The notes beneath the pieces were generated by a model. It was not told the origin of the DNA and searched no databases. It saw only the letters and a list, made by a program, of their open reading frames with translations. Positions 42,428-54,565 of a stretch of DNA of 64,000 bases are shown here, in pieces. Both the position numbers and the translations under genes were made by a program. Within the stretch, counting starts at the first letter, position 1; every line of letters begins with the position of its first letter. This stretch comes from Hedera helix (taxonomy: Eukaryota; Streptophyta; Magnoliopsida; Apiales; Araliaceae), in the NCBI GenBank assembly GCA_947179155.2, contig OX359287.1, positions 3,487,501 through 3,551,500 of the forward strand. The letters are read 5' to 3'.

Positions 42428-45085
42428 TTATCTCCTTCTGCTAGGAGGTCTTCTGCCTTCTTCTTCCCTCTGCCTGAAGAATGCTCTCCTTTATTCTTCA
42501 GCTTTTCTCAGTTCTTCTTCCCTCAACACAGCTTCTTCTTCTTTAATTTGAAACCATTCCTGTGAGCTAGATGGCCTCATAGTTGAGGAAGAAGGTCTTG
42601 ATGTCACCTCCTGTCTGGTACGAGATGGTACTGCTTCGAATCTAGGAGGATGTATTGAAGTTTGAACCATCCTCATCCCTTGAGGTGCTCTTCCTCTTCT
42701 GCTGTAGTCTGAGCTCGTTCTTGTTTGCTCTGTTGTGCTCAGTTTCTTCTCCCCCTTGTTGGCATCATTAATTGTTGCTACCTGTTCTGAAAGCTGCTGT
42801 ATGCCCTAAAAAATTTCTTGAAGTTGGGTCTTAGTAGCAGCGGCATCATCTTGGTGGGCTTGGAGTCGTTCGTCAGCCATGATTTATTTTTGCTCCACCA
42901 ATGACAAAGTGTCATTCGACCGATGTTTTTGTTCTGTGAGAGAGTCCTTCAAGGCAATGATCTCATTACTGAGGAGAGTGATAGATTTGTCATTGGTTTC
43001 TTGAAGAATAACAACGGCCTGCTGATGTGTGTTCAAGGCTTCCAATTTTTTTTTATCCCTTTCTTGGAGATTTTCAGAGACTGCTGCCGTTAACTGCCAC
43101 AATCTTGTGGAGAATTTTTTATTCAGACTGGTAGAGAGACCATTGACAGCATCAATGATATCGTCCATTCTACGTTGAAGGTTGTGGAATTTCGATGCCA
43201 GGTCGTTTTGTATCTCTGTATGGATATGGCTTGTCAAGTCAGTTAAGCCCTCAGTTGTAGGAAGTCGAGATACCTTGTCTAAAATTTCCTGGAGAAGTTG
43301 AGATGATTGTCCCTGGTCAGCCGTAGAGCTTGGAATATGAAAGTATTCATGACTAGAGGTGGAGGGAATATCCTCGTGGGTTAATAGGAGTCTTGAAGAT
43401 GAAGCCGGAGGAATTATTTGCTGAGTAGGCAGAATTTCAGGAGAGTCTGGAGGGCACTCTACGTTTTGATTATTTAGGCTTTCTTGACCACCAGTCGTAG
43501 AGGGTGGTGACTCTACGATCGGGGATGCGTTGATCGTAGAGTTTGATGCAGAGTTGGTATTTGGGGACTCCTCAAATTTATTGAACATAGATGAGGGTGT
43601 ATGAATTTGAATGAGGGCTAGAGGAATAAAATGTACCTTTTGCCCTAAAGAATGTGAGAAGGGGCTGCAAGAAATAAGCTTCTGGGCATAAAATAGATTC
43701 TGAGGATAGCCTTGAGCTATAATCACCACATTTGGGTAAGCTTTGAACGTACAGAATACTTGCTCCCATGCATTGTGCACCAGAGCTCGGTGGAATGGCA
43801 TCAGTGACAAAAATTTTAGCAAGCAGTTGTAGTTCAGATGCCTTTGCTCATCTCTTCCAACGACCACTATTTCGATGTCATCCTCTTCATCAGTATTCAT
43901 TGTAGCTAAAGGGACCGAAGTATCTTCGTGAAACTCCCCCTCAGCCTGAGCATCCATAGGCTCAGCTGCCATAGAAGACTCCTTCTCAACTGGAGACATG
44001 ACAGCTTTTTCAGGTAGCTCCCCCTTAGCTACTGAGTCTTTGTCAGCTAATTTAACTAGCCTTCTTCTCTTTCTTTTTGGCTCTTTTGGGGTTGCCTCTC
44101 CAGCTTCATACTTGCTGTGAGTTTCCCTCCGCAGATCAGAATCTTCATCCTCTGATGTAACCTTTTCTTCAGGAGCAGCATTAGGAGCCTCATTAGATGA
44201 GCCCTGAGGTTCTTCAATCTCAAGGGCTTTCTTTCCTTTTCTCTTTCTGATGAGACCCTGAGATTGTTTGCTAACATCCTGAGATTCTTCTTCTGCAGGA
44301 GTGTTCTTTAATAGAGATGGCCCTGCCCCACTCTGCGTTCCTTCACTATCCCCTGACCGGGATAGTTTCCTGTTTTCAACTGAATTCCTCTTCCAGTTGT
44401 CGAAGATTCTCTGGGTGATTCTTTTGTTTGTGTTTAGGGCTTCTCCTTCATCAGGCTCAATCAGATCCCCTAAAGATGATCTAAGGAGAATGCTGATGAA
44501 TCTCCCATAGAGCATTTTTCTGGTCCCCTTTGCTTTTTCCGTATTCTGGATCGAGTTCCCTATCCATTCCATCAGCAAAGAGCCATAGTTGATGTTTGTC
44601 TTCTTGACTATAGCTGTCATCAATTTCAACTGCACCTCACTGACTGAGTCATGAGCCGAGTCTTTGCATAGAAGGCATTTACTAACCACATCTGCCAGGA
44701 ACTCATATTTCTGAGGAAATTCTTTCTTTTTTAAACCTTTCAGTCCTGGATTCTTTTGATGGTGCATTCTTCTCAGGCCTTCTTCGGTATTCACCATATT
44801 TAGAGATGTGAGGCCTCCTTGCTTGAATCCTAGGGCAAGATTAAATTCTTCCGCAGTGAGGTTGAGCTGTACTCCTCTTACAGTAGTGGTTAGAGTTCCA
44901 TTTGCATAGGATCCATTTATGTAGAATTCTCGGATAAGCTTTGACAGAATCCTCGTATTAGTTCCCAGAGCTTCTCACAGACCTGCCTTTTCTAGCAACT
45001 GGATTATCCTTTTGAAATCCTTATCTGCCAATGTGAAAGCTTCGAAGTTGAGCTCGTTTCCAGAAATGACTTGAGCAGGTGCCAT
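42428..45085 (-). pseudogene. Third ORF of the SIRE-like element (plant transposon protein), with stops
   Basis: One frame of 885 codons from MAPAQVISGN, in the position of the envelope-like ORF of SIRE elements. The first 250 residues form a conserved globular part (KKEFPQKYEFLADVVSKCLL, KMLYGRFISILLRSSLGD, NTNKRITQRIFDNWKR), followed by an acidic and basic Ser/Pro/Glu-rich middle, and a coiled-coil-like stretch (from about LTDLTSHIHTEIQNDL to SLTEQKHRSNDTLSLVEQK). No clear membrane segment is seen, so envelope function is not supported. In-frame stops at 44975, 42884, 42806 and 42491 break it, yet no frameshift occurs over 2.6 kb. Parts of its middle are built from the CTCTACGAT word (43511, 43533). 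The relics at 31153 and 62758-63500 are homologues. Confidence 0.75.
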
Positions 45086-45285
45086 TTGATAGATTTCCTG
45101 AAATAGTAGGAACGATTTATCTGAGTATTGAAAACTTAGGGTTTTGGATTCAGAAAGATGGATAGGAATGGTAGCTTTTTGATTTGAAGAAATAAACGAC
45201 GTGCAGTTTTCAAAGTATTTAAAACTTCCCTCTATGTTTGCTGAGACGCGTGTCATGTTCTGATAGGAGCATTTCATTTGGTTGA

Positions 45286-45606
45286 TGACCTTTTTGCCCC
45301 TAGAGCTTTACGATCCCTCTTGTCACTTCAAATCTTTTGTTGATGTTCGTTGAGTTAGCTTTACGATAAAGGAATACTCTGTGACCCTTGGCTTGACATC
45401 GTTAAGTGAGCTCTCCGGTTTGTAGTGTACTCTACGATTCTTGGCCTGACGATCGTTGAGTAAACTCTACGATCTTTAGCGTATTCTACGATCCTTTGCC
45501 TGATGATCGTTGAGTGTATTTCATGATTTTGACTTTTACTTATTTTCCTCGCTCACTTTTATTTCTACAGAGTTAGTATATATAAAAAAAACATGATATA
45601 TATATA
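45286..45606 (-). other. Spacer between pol and the third ORF
   Basis: Noncoding spacer holding exact CTCTACGAT words at 45430 and 45465 and near copies such as TTTACGAT and GATCGTTGAG. An internal promoter or splice acceptor for the third ORF might lie here but cannot be read from sequence. Confidence 0.5.
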
Positions 45607-48600
45607 TTAAGGGTCTAGATTAAGCATTCCGAACTCACTTATAAGTTTATTAAATCTTGATTCATCTAAAGGCTTTGTAAAGACATCTGCTAGTTGATCT
45701 TCAGTTGAGATGTAGTGAAGTGATATATTTCCATTTTGTACATGATCCCTGATGAAATGATATCTTATATCTATGTGCTTAATTCTTGAGTGCATAACAG
45801 GATTATGAGTTATAGCAATTGCACTAGTATTATCACAGTATATAGGAATAGAATTAAGCTCAAACCCATAGTCTGCAAGTTGAGTCTTCATCCATAGGAT
45901 TTGTGCACAGCAACTGTCTGCGGCTATATATTCAGCTTCTGCAGTAGATGTCGATACTGAGTTCTGCTTTTTACTAAACCAAGAAACGAGTCTGTTGCCA
46001 AGCATCTGGCAAGTTCCACTTGTGCTCTTTCTGTCTATTTTGCATCCTGCATAGTCAGCATCTGAGTATCCCATAAGATCAAAGGAGGACTCTTTGGGAT
46101 ACCATAATCCTAAATTTGGAGTTCCTTTAAGATAATTGAAAATTCTTTTCACAGCTAATAGATGAGACTCTTTGGGGTTAGCCTGAAATCTAGCACATAT
46201 ACATGTAGCAAACATTATATCTGGTCGACTCGCAGTAAGATATAATAGTGAACCTATTATACCTCTGTACTGAGTGGTTTCAGTGGATTTATCATTTTCA
46301 TCTTTGTCAAGCTTGGTGGCAGGTGGCATAGGAGTCAGATTCCATGCCATATTTCTTTAATAAGTCTTTGATGTATTTGGCTTGATTAATGAATATGCCT
46401 TCATCAGTCTGCTTCACTTGTAGTCCAAGGAAGAAGTTGAGTTCTCCCATCATGCTCATTTCAAATTTGCTCTGCATAAGCTTGGCAAATCTTTCACATA
46501 ATTTTTCATCAGAGGAACCAAATATGATATCATCTACATAAATTTGAACTAGCAGTGTCTTATCCTTATGTTTTCTCAAAAATAAGGTAGTATCTATTAT
46601 TCCTCTAGTAAATCCATTTTCAATGAGAAAGTTAGTTAAGGTTTCATACCATGCTCTAGGTGCTTGTTTTAGACCATATAGTGCTTTATCTAATTTATAA
46701 ACATAATTTGAAAAAGTTGGATTTATAAAACCTGGAGGTTGTTCCACGTAAACCTCTTCTTGGAGTTCCCCATTTAGAAAAGCACTCTTGACATCCATTT
46801 GGAAGACTCTGAACTTCATGTTAGCAGCATGGGCAAGGAAGATCCTAATGGCTTCCAACCTGGCAACTGGAGCATATGTTTCATCGTAGTCGATTCCTTC
46901 TTCTTGAGAGTAACCTTTGGCCACTAGTCTTGCTTTGTTCCTTGTTATCACACCATTTTCATCCATCTTATTTCTGAAAACCCATTTGGTGCCAATGACA
47001 GGTTTATGCTGAGGTCTGGCCACTAATCTCCAGACCTTGCTTCTTTCAAATTGATTTAGCTCCTCTTGCATGGCCTCTATCCAACTTGAATCTCCTAATA
47101 CTTCTTCGATCTTCTTGGGTTCCTCTTGAGAGAGAAAGCTTAGGTAAAAGCATTCATTAGAGGTTGCAGTTCTAGTCTTGATTTCGGTGTTTGGATCTCC
47201 AATAATTAGATCTTGAGTGTGATCTTTGGTCCATTTTATTCAGCTAGGGACGTCTGTTCTGGTACCTTCCTGTCTAAGTTCCTCTAAATCAGCTTCTGGT
47301 TCTGATCGTAGAGTTCCAATGTCTGGCGTGGTGTGCTCTACGATTTCCTCTCCTAGCTCAACGATTTCTGTCGCTGGTTCCATGGTCGTAGAGTCGGACT
47401 CTACGATTTTGAGTTCTTCGATCGTTGAGCTTGTGTCTGCTGACTCGTTGAATGGTGATCTTTTCTTTTCAGGATCTGATTCATCGAATGTGACGTGGAT
47501 GGAGATTTCAACAGTTAATGACTGCTTGTTGAACACTCTAAATGCTCTGCTATCTGTTGCATAACCAAGGAAGATTCCTTCATCTGATTTTGGCTGGAAT
47601 TTGGTTAGATGCTTCTTGCCATTGTTGAGTACGTAGCACAGGTAACCAAACGCATGAAAATAACTTATATTTGACTTTCTTCCTTTCCATAATTCGTACG
47701 GAGTCTTCTTCAATGTTGAGTGTATGAGTGACCTGTTTTGAGTGTAACATGCAGTACTGATGGCTTCAGCCCAGAAATATTCAGGGAGATAAGTTGCTGC
47801 TAAAAGGGTTCTTCCTGCTTCAATAAGAGTCCTATTCTTCCTTTCTGCTACTCCATTTTGCTGAGGCGTTCTTGGGGCTGAGAAGTTGTGATTTATTCCA
47901 TTTTCTTCACAGAACAGGTCCATTTATGAGAAATTATATTCTCGTCCATGATCACTTCTAATGGCCTTGATCTTTTCGCCCTTTTCATTCATGATTAGTC
48001 TGAAGAGCTTGATGAGATGTGAAATAGTTTCATCTTTAGAGCTTAGAAAAGATACCCATGTATATCTGGTGTAGTCATCTACTACTACTAGAGAGTATCT
48101 CTTTCCTCCGAGGCTGGTCGTTGATACTGGTCCGAATAAATCCATGTGAAGTAGTTGAAGAGCTCTATCATTTGAGTTTGCTGATTTACTTTGGAATGAC
48201 GTCTTTGTTTGCTTTCCAAACTGACAAACTTTGCAGGGCTTTTCTTTAATGAAGTTTAACTTTGGCAATCCTTTTACTAGATCTTTGGAGGCAAGCTTTG
48301 AAATGCTCTTGAATTTAAGATGAGATAACCTCCTATTCCAGAGCCAGCACATATCTTCAGAGGCTTTAGCAAGAAAACAGACAGTTTGTTCTGAACTTAA
48401 TTTAGCAAGATTGACCATATAGACATTTCCTTCTCGAACTCCTTCTAGCTTTAGAGAATTAGTTCAAGTCTCTAACTTGGCATTAGTTGTTGAGGAAGGT
48501 GACTTGATGTCCTTTGTCACAGAGCTGACTTATACTTAGCAAGTTGTGCTTTAGTCCCTCAACATATGCCACTTTACTGAAAGATATTGCACCATTCCCA

Positions 48601-48755
48601 GTTGAGCCATAACCTCTGGTTTTCCCTGAGTTGTTGTCTCTAAAAATAACAGCAGGTCCATCTTTTTCTTTAAACTCTGATAGAAGAGCCTTATCTCCTG
48701 TCATGTGCCGTGAGCATCCACTGTCAAGATACCAGATGGATCTCTTTACTTGCAT
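45607..48755 (-). pseudogene. Ty1/copia pol: protease, integrase, reverse transcriptase, RNase H
   Basis: Minus strand, N to C: aspartic protease WYLDSGCSRHMTG (48755-48483); GAG-pre-integrase and integrase core with CKVCQFGK, LHMDLFGPVS, VVDDYTRYTW, RSDHGREYN and GVAERKNRTL (48418 to about 47700); a variable linker; reverse transcriptase with GTKWVFRNK, MDVKSAFLNGEL and the catalytic YVDDIIFGS (47071-46307); RNase H with GYSDADYAGC, STAEAEY, IYCDNTSAI and ADVFTKPL, ending at 45607. It would copy the element RNA and insert the DNA. Breaks: stops at about 47924 and 47240 and a frameshift near 46330. The integrase zinc region reads WNRRLSH where family members usually have WHRRL.H, so one zinc ligand may be lost. 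The linker carries exact CTCTACGAT/ATCGTAGAG words at 47305, 47336 and 47399. Confidence 0.9.
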
Positions 48756-48967
48756 AACAAATCAATCTTCATTTTGGTACCCATATCTGTTTGGGTCCTG
48801 CTTTGTTAGTATCTTTTGGGACCCAAATCTGTTTGATTTTAGATCCTTGCATCCTATGATATCTTAACAAATATTTATCATTTTTATGAGGGTGCCTATG
48901 ACTGATATGATATTGATAATGATATGTGTGTATTTGTGACTTTTTGTTCGTCCAGGACTTGTATGGA

Positions 48968-50806
48968 TTATAATTTCTCAGTCTTTTGCTGATCTACATT
49001 CTGCTTCCATACTACTCTACGATTCTCATGATTCGTAGAGTGAGTTTTGCTTGACTTATTTTCCAATTTTCTGAATCCAAGACCTGTGCGAGTTTTATTG
49101 TTAAAACTGATTGTAGGTTTAGCAGAATGTGGATGGATGAGAGATATCGAATCTGAGGATTTGATGAACACAATTCCTTTATTAAAATTAAAGGATTTAC
49201 CTTCATTTATTTCCATTGACTTCTCCATATTGGGCTCTAAGAATAAATTCTCAAATCCTAATCCTGATCTATCAGTCACATCTCTTTGACTTAAGATCAG
49301 GGTGTCCATAGACGAACTAGACTTGTTCCACATAAAAATTGTCTTTTCTAGTTCCTGAATCTTGGAGACTAGTGAGGATTCTTTATGAGTGCTTAACTCA
49401 TTTATCTCTTTTAGTCTTTTATTCTCAGTCTCAAGATTAGAGTAAAATTTTGCAGTTTGAACCGAGGCTTCTAATTCCATGCTTATTTTTTCTTTATCCT
49501 CTTTTAGATGAGAGTAATCTTTAGATAACCTTCTAAACAATTTTATATATTTGTGGAATTCTGTCATTAAGTCATGCATGCCTTCTCTAAGATCATCAAT
49601 GCTTAAATCAGGAAAGTAGAAATCAAATACCTCATCTATGATGAATTCCTTTTTGCTGCTTCCTTCTTCATTTGCCATTAAGCATAGGTTGGCCTTCTGT
49701 GGCTCTTCATCGTCACTTGACTCAGAATTTAGTTCTTCTTCTGAGTCACTCCAGGAGCCTTCAGCTATGAAGCTTTTGTCTTTATTCTTTTGTTTGTAGA
49801 AGCTCTTGAATTCTCTTTTTGGATTTGCTCTCGTTTTGTCCCTCTTCACCTTTTCTCTTAAGGGTTTTGGACATTTAGCAATGAAATGACCTGGCTTTTT
49901 GCAATTGTAGCAAAGGTCATTTGCTTGTTCTTTGCTGCTGTTGCTTCTGAACTTCTGAGGTCTGTTTCTGTTGATGAATCTTTTAAAATGTCTGACTAGC
50001 ATGACAGCTCCTTCATCATCATTTGATTCATCTTTGTCAAAGTCAGAGATATCCTTGTGATTGCTTCTGTGAGTTGAGGTTGAGGCTTTAAGAGCAATGT
50101 TTTTCTCCTTCTTTCTTTCCCTAGATAGATTTTCTGCTCTTTGATTTAGCTCCAGCTCATAGGTGAGAAGATTTCCATATAACTGCTGTACAGTCATCTC
50201 GTGCAAGTTCTTTGACTCCCGGATGACTGTGGTTTTGGTATCCCATTTGCTTGGCAACGATCTCATGAATTTAATGATAAGATCTCTATTTGGATAGATT
50301 TTTCCATAAGATCTGAGAGAGTTTAGTAGCAAGTTAAATCTCTCGTAGGTGTTTGTAATGTTTTCACCTGAGATGTGGGTGAACATCTCATACTGCTGAA
50401 CAAGCAGTGATTGCTTATTTTCTCTGACTTCTTCTGTTCCTTCATGCATGATCAACAGAGTTTGCCATACTTCTTGAGCTGTCTTACAGTTGACAACGTT
50501 CTCAAATAGATCATCATCCAGAGATTGAAATAAGATGTTCTTTGCCCTTTTGTCTCTTTGAACATCCTTCTTTTCCTTGTCTGTCCATTCGTCTCTTTTC
50601 TTTGCTACTAGCTTGCTTGGATCTTCAGTTGATAGTGTAAGCTTCATTGGTATGAATGGCCCATTTAGCACTGTCTCGAACAGTTCATCATCTATAGCAT
50701 CCATGTAAGCCTGCATACGAACTTTCCAGTTAGCAAATTTTTCTTTATTACACATAGGTGGTCTGTTACCTCCACCGAGTTCCGATCCATTCTTGTTGAG
50801 TGCCAT
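48968..50806 (-). CDS. Ty1/copia gag of the SIRE-like element
   Basis: An uninterrupted 612-codon frame starting MALNKNGSELGGGNRP, 36 bases inside the primer site. Residues up to about 230 form the UBN2-type gag core (KFANWKVRMQAYMDAIDDEL, then LFQSLDDDLFENV, AQEVWQTL, YERFNLLLNSLRSYG); a CCHC knuckle CYNCKKPGHFIAKC follows at about 305; the rest is acidic and coiled-coil-like. It would form the virus-like particle and bind element RNA. It is the only intact-looking element protein in the window. The long C-terminal extension is typical of SIRE-like gag. Near its end an exact CTCTACGAT word (49015) and a partial inverse copy are part of the coding sequence. Confidence 0.9.
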   Translation of the reverse strand: MALNKNGSELGGGNRPPMCNKEKFANWKVRMQAYMDAIDDELFETVLNGPFIPMKLTLSTEDPSKLVAKKRDEWTDKEKKDVQRDKRAKNILFQSLDDDLFENVVNCKTAQEVWQTLLIMHEGTEEVRENKQSLLVQQYEMFTHISGENITNTYERFNLLLNSLRSYGKIYPNRDLIIKFMRSLPSKWDTKTTVIRESKNLHEMTVQQLYGNLLTYELELNQRAENLSRERKKEKNIALKASTSTHRSNHKDISDFDKDESNDDEGAVMLVRHFKRFINRNRPQKFRSNSSKEQANDLCYNCKKPGHFIAKCPKPLREKVKRDKTRANPKREFKSFYKQKNKDKSFIAEGSWSDSEEELNSESSDDEEPQKANLCLMANEEGSSKKEFIIDEVFDFYFPDLSIDDLREGMHDLMTEFHKYIKLFRRLSKDYSHLKEDKEKISMELEASVQTAKFYSNLETENKRLKEINELSTHKESSLVSKIQELEKTIFMWNKSSSSMDTLILSQRDVTDRSGLGFENLFLEPNMEKSMEINEGKSFNFNKGIVFIKSSDSISLIHPHSAKPTISFNNKTRTGLGFRKLENKSSKTHSTNHENRRVVWKQNVDQQKTEKL

Positions 50807-50841
50807 TTGATCTACTCAAGCTTGTAAGGCTTTAGATGTGA

Positions 50842-50860
50842 GAACCTGCTATGATACCAA
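50842..50860 (-). other. Primer binding site of the SIRE-like element
   Basis: TTGGTATCATAGCAGGTTC on the minus strand, one base inside the 5' LTR. It matches the initiator methionine tRNA-type site with one change (CATAGC for CAGAGC). Confidence 0.85.
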
Positions 50861-50861
50861 T

Positions 50862-52258
50862 TGTTAGTTCCCAATGACACGATATAAATCTAGAAGGGGG
50901 GGGGGGGTTGAATAGATTCTTTTAAAAATTTCTTCTATTTGAAAAGATCTTACTTAATTAATTCTTAAACAGAAAGTTTAACACCACGGAATATGATTTA
51001 GTTATCCTTTTCTTGATATGTTAGAGTAATAATTCAATAAGCAATTATATGGCAGATATAGCAAATGAAAGACAAAATGAGAAAGACTCTGGGTTTTAAG
51101 TGGTTCAGAGCACACAAGACTCCTACTCCACTGTTCTGCTCTTCCAGCAGCAAATCCACTAAGGATACTTTTACAATATCTGAATCACTAAGATTCCTTC
51201 AAGACCCGCAGTCTTGGAATTTTAGTTCACAAAGAACTTTACAAGTCTAACAGACTTGGTTACACTAGTTCACAAAGAACTCTTCTGGATTGATGTATAT
51301 TTGGATGTGCTACTAAGTTGCTTATTAGCTTCACTTTTCGAAGGACTTAGTAGCAATGCAAACTTTCTTATGAGTTTGATCTTTTTCACTTCTTGCGTTT
51401 TTCTTTTTGTGCAGTGCTCCTATTTTCTTTTGCCGATCTTAGTATATAAGAAGTTAGGGCTTCAGTTTTCTTCCCGTTGGACCATCTGCTTGAGCTTGTA
51501 TTTCTTCCCGTTACCTCACAGATGAGAGCTGCTGTATATTATATTAATATAGCTCATTAAAGCTCTGATGAGACTTTATTAGATCTGACTTGTTAGTCAA
51601 TGGAAGGTTGTTTTCTTTTTCCTTTGGGACAGATATGTCAGTCGTAGGTTCCCACCAACTTTTATAGAGTCGTTTGGTCCTTCCAAACTATAGGACTGAT
51701 AGTACACAGTCCTCTGACTTTTCTGCCTTGAAAGTCTTCTTTTTGTTCCATAGTGCGCTTGGGTCAGACTCCTGACTTTTCTGACTTGATCGAGTTGCAG
51801 AGGCTTCCTTTTTGGTTACTTTGATGAAGATTGAATGCTTGAATAGAATAGCTCCTGATCTGAGAATCGAGATGTCTCTTGCCTTTTTGCTCAACGACCT
51901 TATGTGATCAAATCTACGAATATCCTTGCTGATGTGATTGATCTGTAAAGGATCATCTCTTACTGATCATCGTAAAGTTTACTCAACTGTTAGACTGTTG
52001 ATCGTAGAGTTCGATTTAAGGTTTCTCGTAAAGAACATAGTCTGTTTGGTCGTAGAGTCTTCTGGACCACAATCGTAGAGTCCATTCTACGATTAGTTGC
52101 CTTGATCGTAGAGTCTGTTCAAATCGTAGAGTTTCCTTGACACAAATAGTAGAGTTCATTCTACGATTTTATTACACCAACAGATCAACCTAACAGTTTT
52201 GATCTATCTAAGTCTTAGTACAACACAAAAGACTTTTATACAATTAACAAGAGATCAA
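50862..52258 (-). repeat. 5' LTR of the SIRE-like element, outer end missing
   Basis: Same sequence as 40697-42229 with about 1-2 percent substitutions, a pure G-run where the partner has one A, and one fewer 56-bp unit near 52085. Homology stops after AACAAGAGATCAA at 52258, so about 75 bp that would form the outer tip are gone. Exact ATCGTAGAG words at 52001, 52072, 52105 and 52123. Confidence 0.9.
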
Positions 52259-52994
52259 GCTTGTTAATAGACTTGACCTTTAGTAAAATTGACTTCACCT
52301 TTGAGTTTGTCAAGCTTCTTATCAAAGTTTTATCTTTGTTCATGCACCAGAGCTATAGCATCATTCGTTCTTTGAAGGGTGTCGCCGATAAAGCCTTTGA
52401 AGGTGATCAGTGTTGAGCTCATATCTAACACTTTGTCTGACATGAGCTTAATGGATGTAGAGTTTGAGTCTTGTAGTGCCTTGACAGCTCCTATGTGTGA
52501 ATTGATATTCTTAAAGTATATTTTGTCTATTTTTCTTAGCGATTCTTCAATTACCTCTTATAGTATCTCCATGCATTTGTCGAATTTCTCAGTCATTTAG
52601 TCTGGTACATGAGCAACAGTTTGACGATGTGAAGTAATCTCCTCTATACACCTGTTTGCCTAATTTTAAATAGAAATTTACATGTAAATAAACATGGCTT
52701 ACAAGTAATATAATGATAAAGAGAGTGTCGAACCCATAGGGAATTAAAAATAATTAATACCAATAACTTATTTATTATCAAATTAATTCTATTAAAACAA
52801 ACACAATTTATTTATAAAATAAAATTAATTAAAATTACTGACTAAATTAAACTAATAAAAAGAATTAAATCAAATAAAAAATAATTAATATTACAATTTC
52901 TCCCAATGTTTCATTTAAATATCTTTACTCTCTTTTTAATTAATTAATTATATAAAATTATTAACTGAGAATGCTTAACTATTTATTAACTTTT

Positions 52995-53612
52995 TTCAAG
53001 AATTAATAAAAGATTTATTTCAATTAAGTTGCTATATTTCTATGCAAAATAACTTGAAATAAACTCATTAAGATCCAACTCTCAACAAAGTTACATGTGA
53101 CATATAGACATTTTCATCATATACACTATTATGCTACTCTTCCTAAAAAGATTAAACAAATTCACAAGTTATCATATCCTGATCTAATCCTAGAATTTCT
53201 TTTCCAAATCCTTCTAAGATATCACAATTAATTACTGCGCAAATAATTATACATGATCGCACAAAATATGATAAACAATTCATATATAATCATCAATAAT
53301 TAGCCTTTATCAAAAATTAATAAAAATACCTATTTCAGTTAGTTCTTTTTTGTTCATGCAAACCAATTAAAATAGACTCATTAAGAACTAACTCTCAATA
53401 TGTTACATATGGCATATAAATATTTTCATCCTATACACTATTATGCTACTCTTCTTAGAAAAAATAAACAAATTCACATGTTGTCATATCTGAATATAAT
53501 CCAAGAATTCCTTTTCGAAATCCTTCTAAGATATCACAATTAATTACTGCGCAAATAATTATACATGAACGCACAAAATATGATAAACAATTAATATATA
53601 ATCATTAATAAT
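52995..53612. repeat. 312-bp tandem duplication inside the solo LTR
   Basis: Copies about 52995-53306 and 53307-53612 share CTATTATGCTACTCTTC, CTTCTAAGATATCACAATTA and ACTGCGCAAATAATTATACA, with spacing 312 bp. They have diverged by roughly 10-15 percent, so the duplication predates or is older than many changes in the LTR. Confidence 0.85.
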
Positions 53613-53935
53613 TTAATAGAAAACAACATAATTTAAACTACACATTGAGTTCAATTGCAATCTTAATAATAAATTATCACATAACTAAATAATTAATTAT
53701 TCACAAATAATTCAACATCTCAAAATTACAAAAATAAAAGAAAAAGAAAAGAATCAAATATGTGTTTTGATATTCATCTATCACTCGGATCACATTCTTC
53801 ACTCCCCAAGCTCCTCCTTCAATTATTGAATCATTCGCGTTGAATACTTGCTCCTAATTCTACTCCTAGCTATGTTAAATAAATTACTCTCTATACTAAT
53901 CTATGTTAATTAATTGAATACAAGAGTATTATAGT

Positions 53936-53944
53936 GTATTTATA
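53936..53944 (-). promoter_or_regulatory. TATA box of the solo LTR
   Basis: TATAAATAC on the minus strand in the middle of the LTR, the place expected for an LTR promoter. Still intact. Confidence 0.5.
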
Positions 53945-54565
53945 GGAGTACAGTAATAATTCTAAGCAAAATTGGAATTCGAAATTAATTAGGAATCAGA
54001 AATCTAAAAAGAATCCCGTTTTGGTAATTAACACGCTTGCCAAATGCGTCATTTGTGCGCCTGACACCCCAGTTGGCCCAACACAGCCATGCGCATTGCG
54101 CGTGATTTCCATCCTTAGCCCCCAACTAGAACGACATCATTCCGTTACCTATTCTGCCTCTTCGCGCATTACGCGCCTAACTTCCTGCTGATTCCTTATT
54201 CTTCCTAAGAGTGACGTCGTTTCCCTCCCTGCTAGCTGATAATTGACCGTGCGCATGGCGTGCCCAGAAAGGTCTGTTTTTAATAATGCCACCACGCTGG
54301 ATATTTACAATCATGCCCCCAGAATCTGCTTTATTATGATTTTGCCACTTAGAGTTGCTGTTAATTACAGATCTGCCACCAAGGATTATTTTACCTACAA
54401 AATTTAAAATATAAAATAAATAAAAATAATATAAAAATACTAAAAATAATAATACTGCATAATAATAAATAAAATACCTAAATTACTAAAAAATACTTAA
54501 AAACTCATAAATAATTAAGCCTAAAAATATCTAATAAATAGGTATAAAATCCAATTATTAACACC

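Larger units (their letters stand above)
40697..52258 (-). mobile_element. SIRE-like Ty1/copia retrotransposon
   Basis: Minus-oriented element with near-identical LTRs (40697-42229 and 50862-52258), primer site TTGGTATCATAGCAGGTT, gag, protease, integrase, reverse transcriptase, RNase H in Ty1/copia order, then a third ORF and a polypurine tract AAATTGGGGGAGAT. The extra ORF after pol and the large gag fit the SIRE/Maximus lineage. By eye the LTRs differ by about 1-2 percent plus one repeat-unit indel, so insertion is recent. The pol region has premature stops and a frameshift and the outer 75 or so bases of the 5' LTR are missing where it abuts another relic at 52259, so no matching target duplication can be shown (left flank CTAAA). 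Confidence 0.9.
52653..54560 (-). mobile_element. Solo LTR with 5-bp target duplication
   Basis: A 1.9-kb block starting TGTTTGCC and flanked by perfect ACACC repeats (52648-52652, 54561-54565). It has no coding capacity and no partner. Its GC-rich stretch at 54020-54280, the CAGATCTGCCACC stretch and the AT-rich tail parallel the LTRs at 55834-61533, so it is a solo LTR of a related Ty3/gypsy family. A TATAAATAC box lies on the minus strand at 53936-53944, which sets the orientation. It arose by recombination between LTRs of a full element. Confidence 0.75.

Noticed and set aside
42884..45085. True envelope gene
   Set aside because: Position fits the envelope-like ORF of SIRE elements, but I see no signal peptide, membrane anchor or cleavage site, so I annotate only a third ORF of unknown role.
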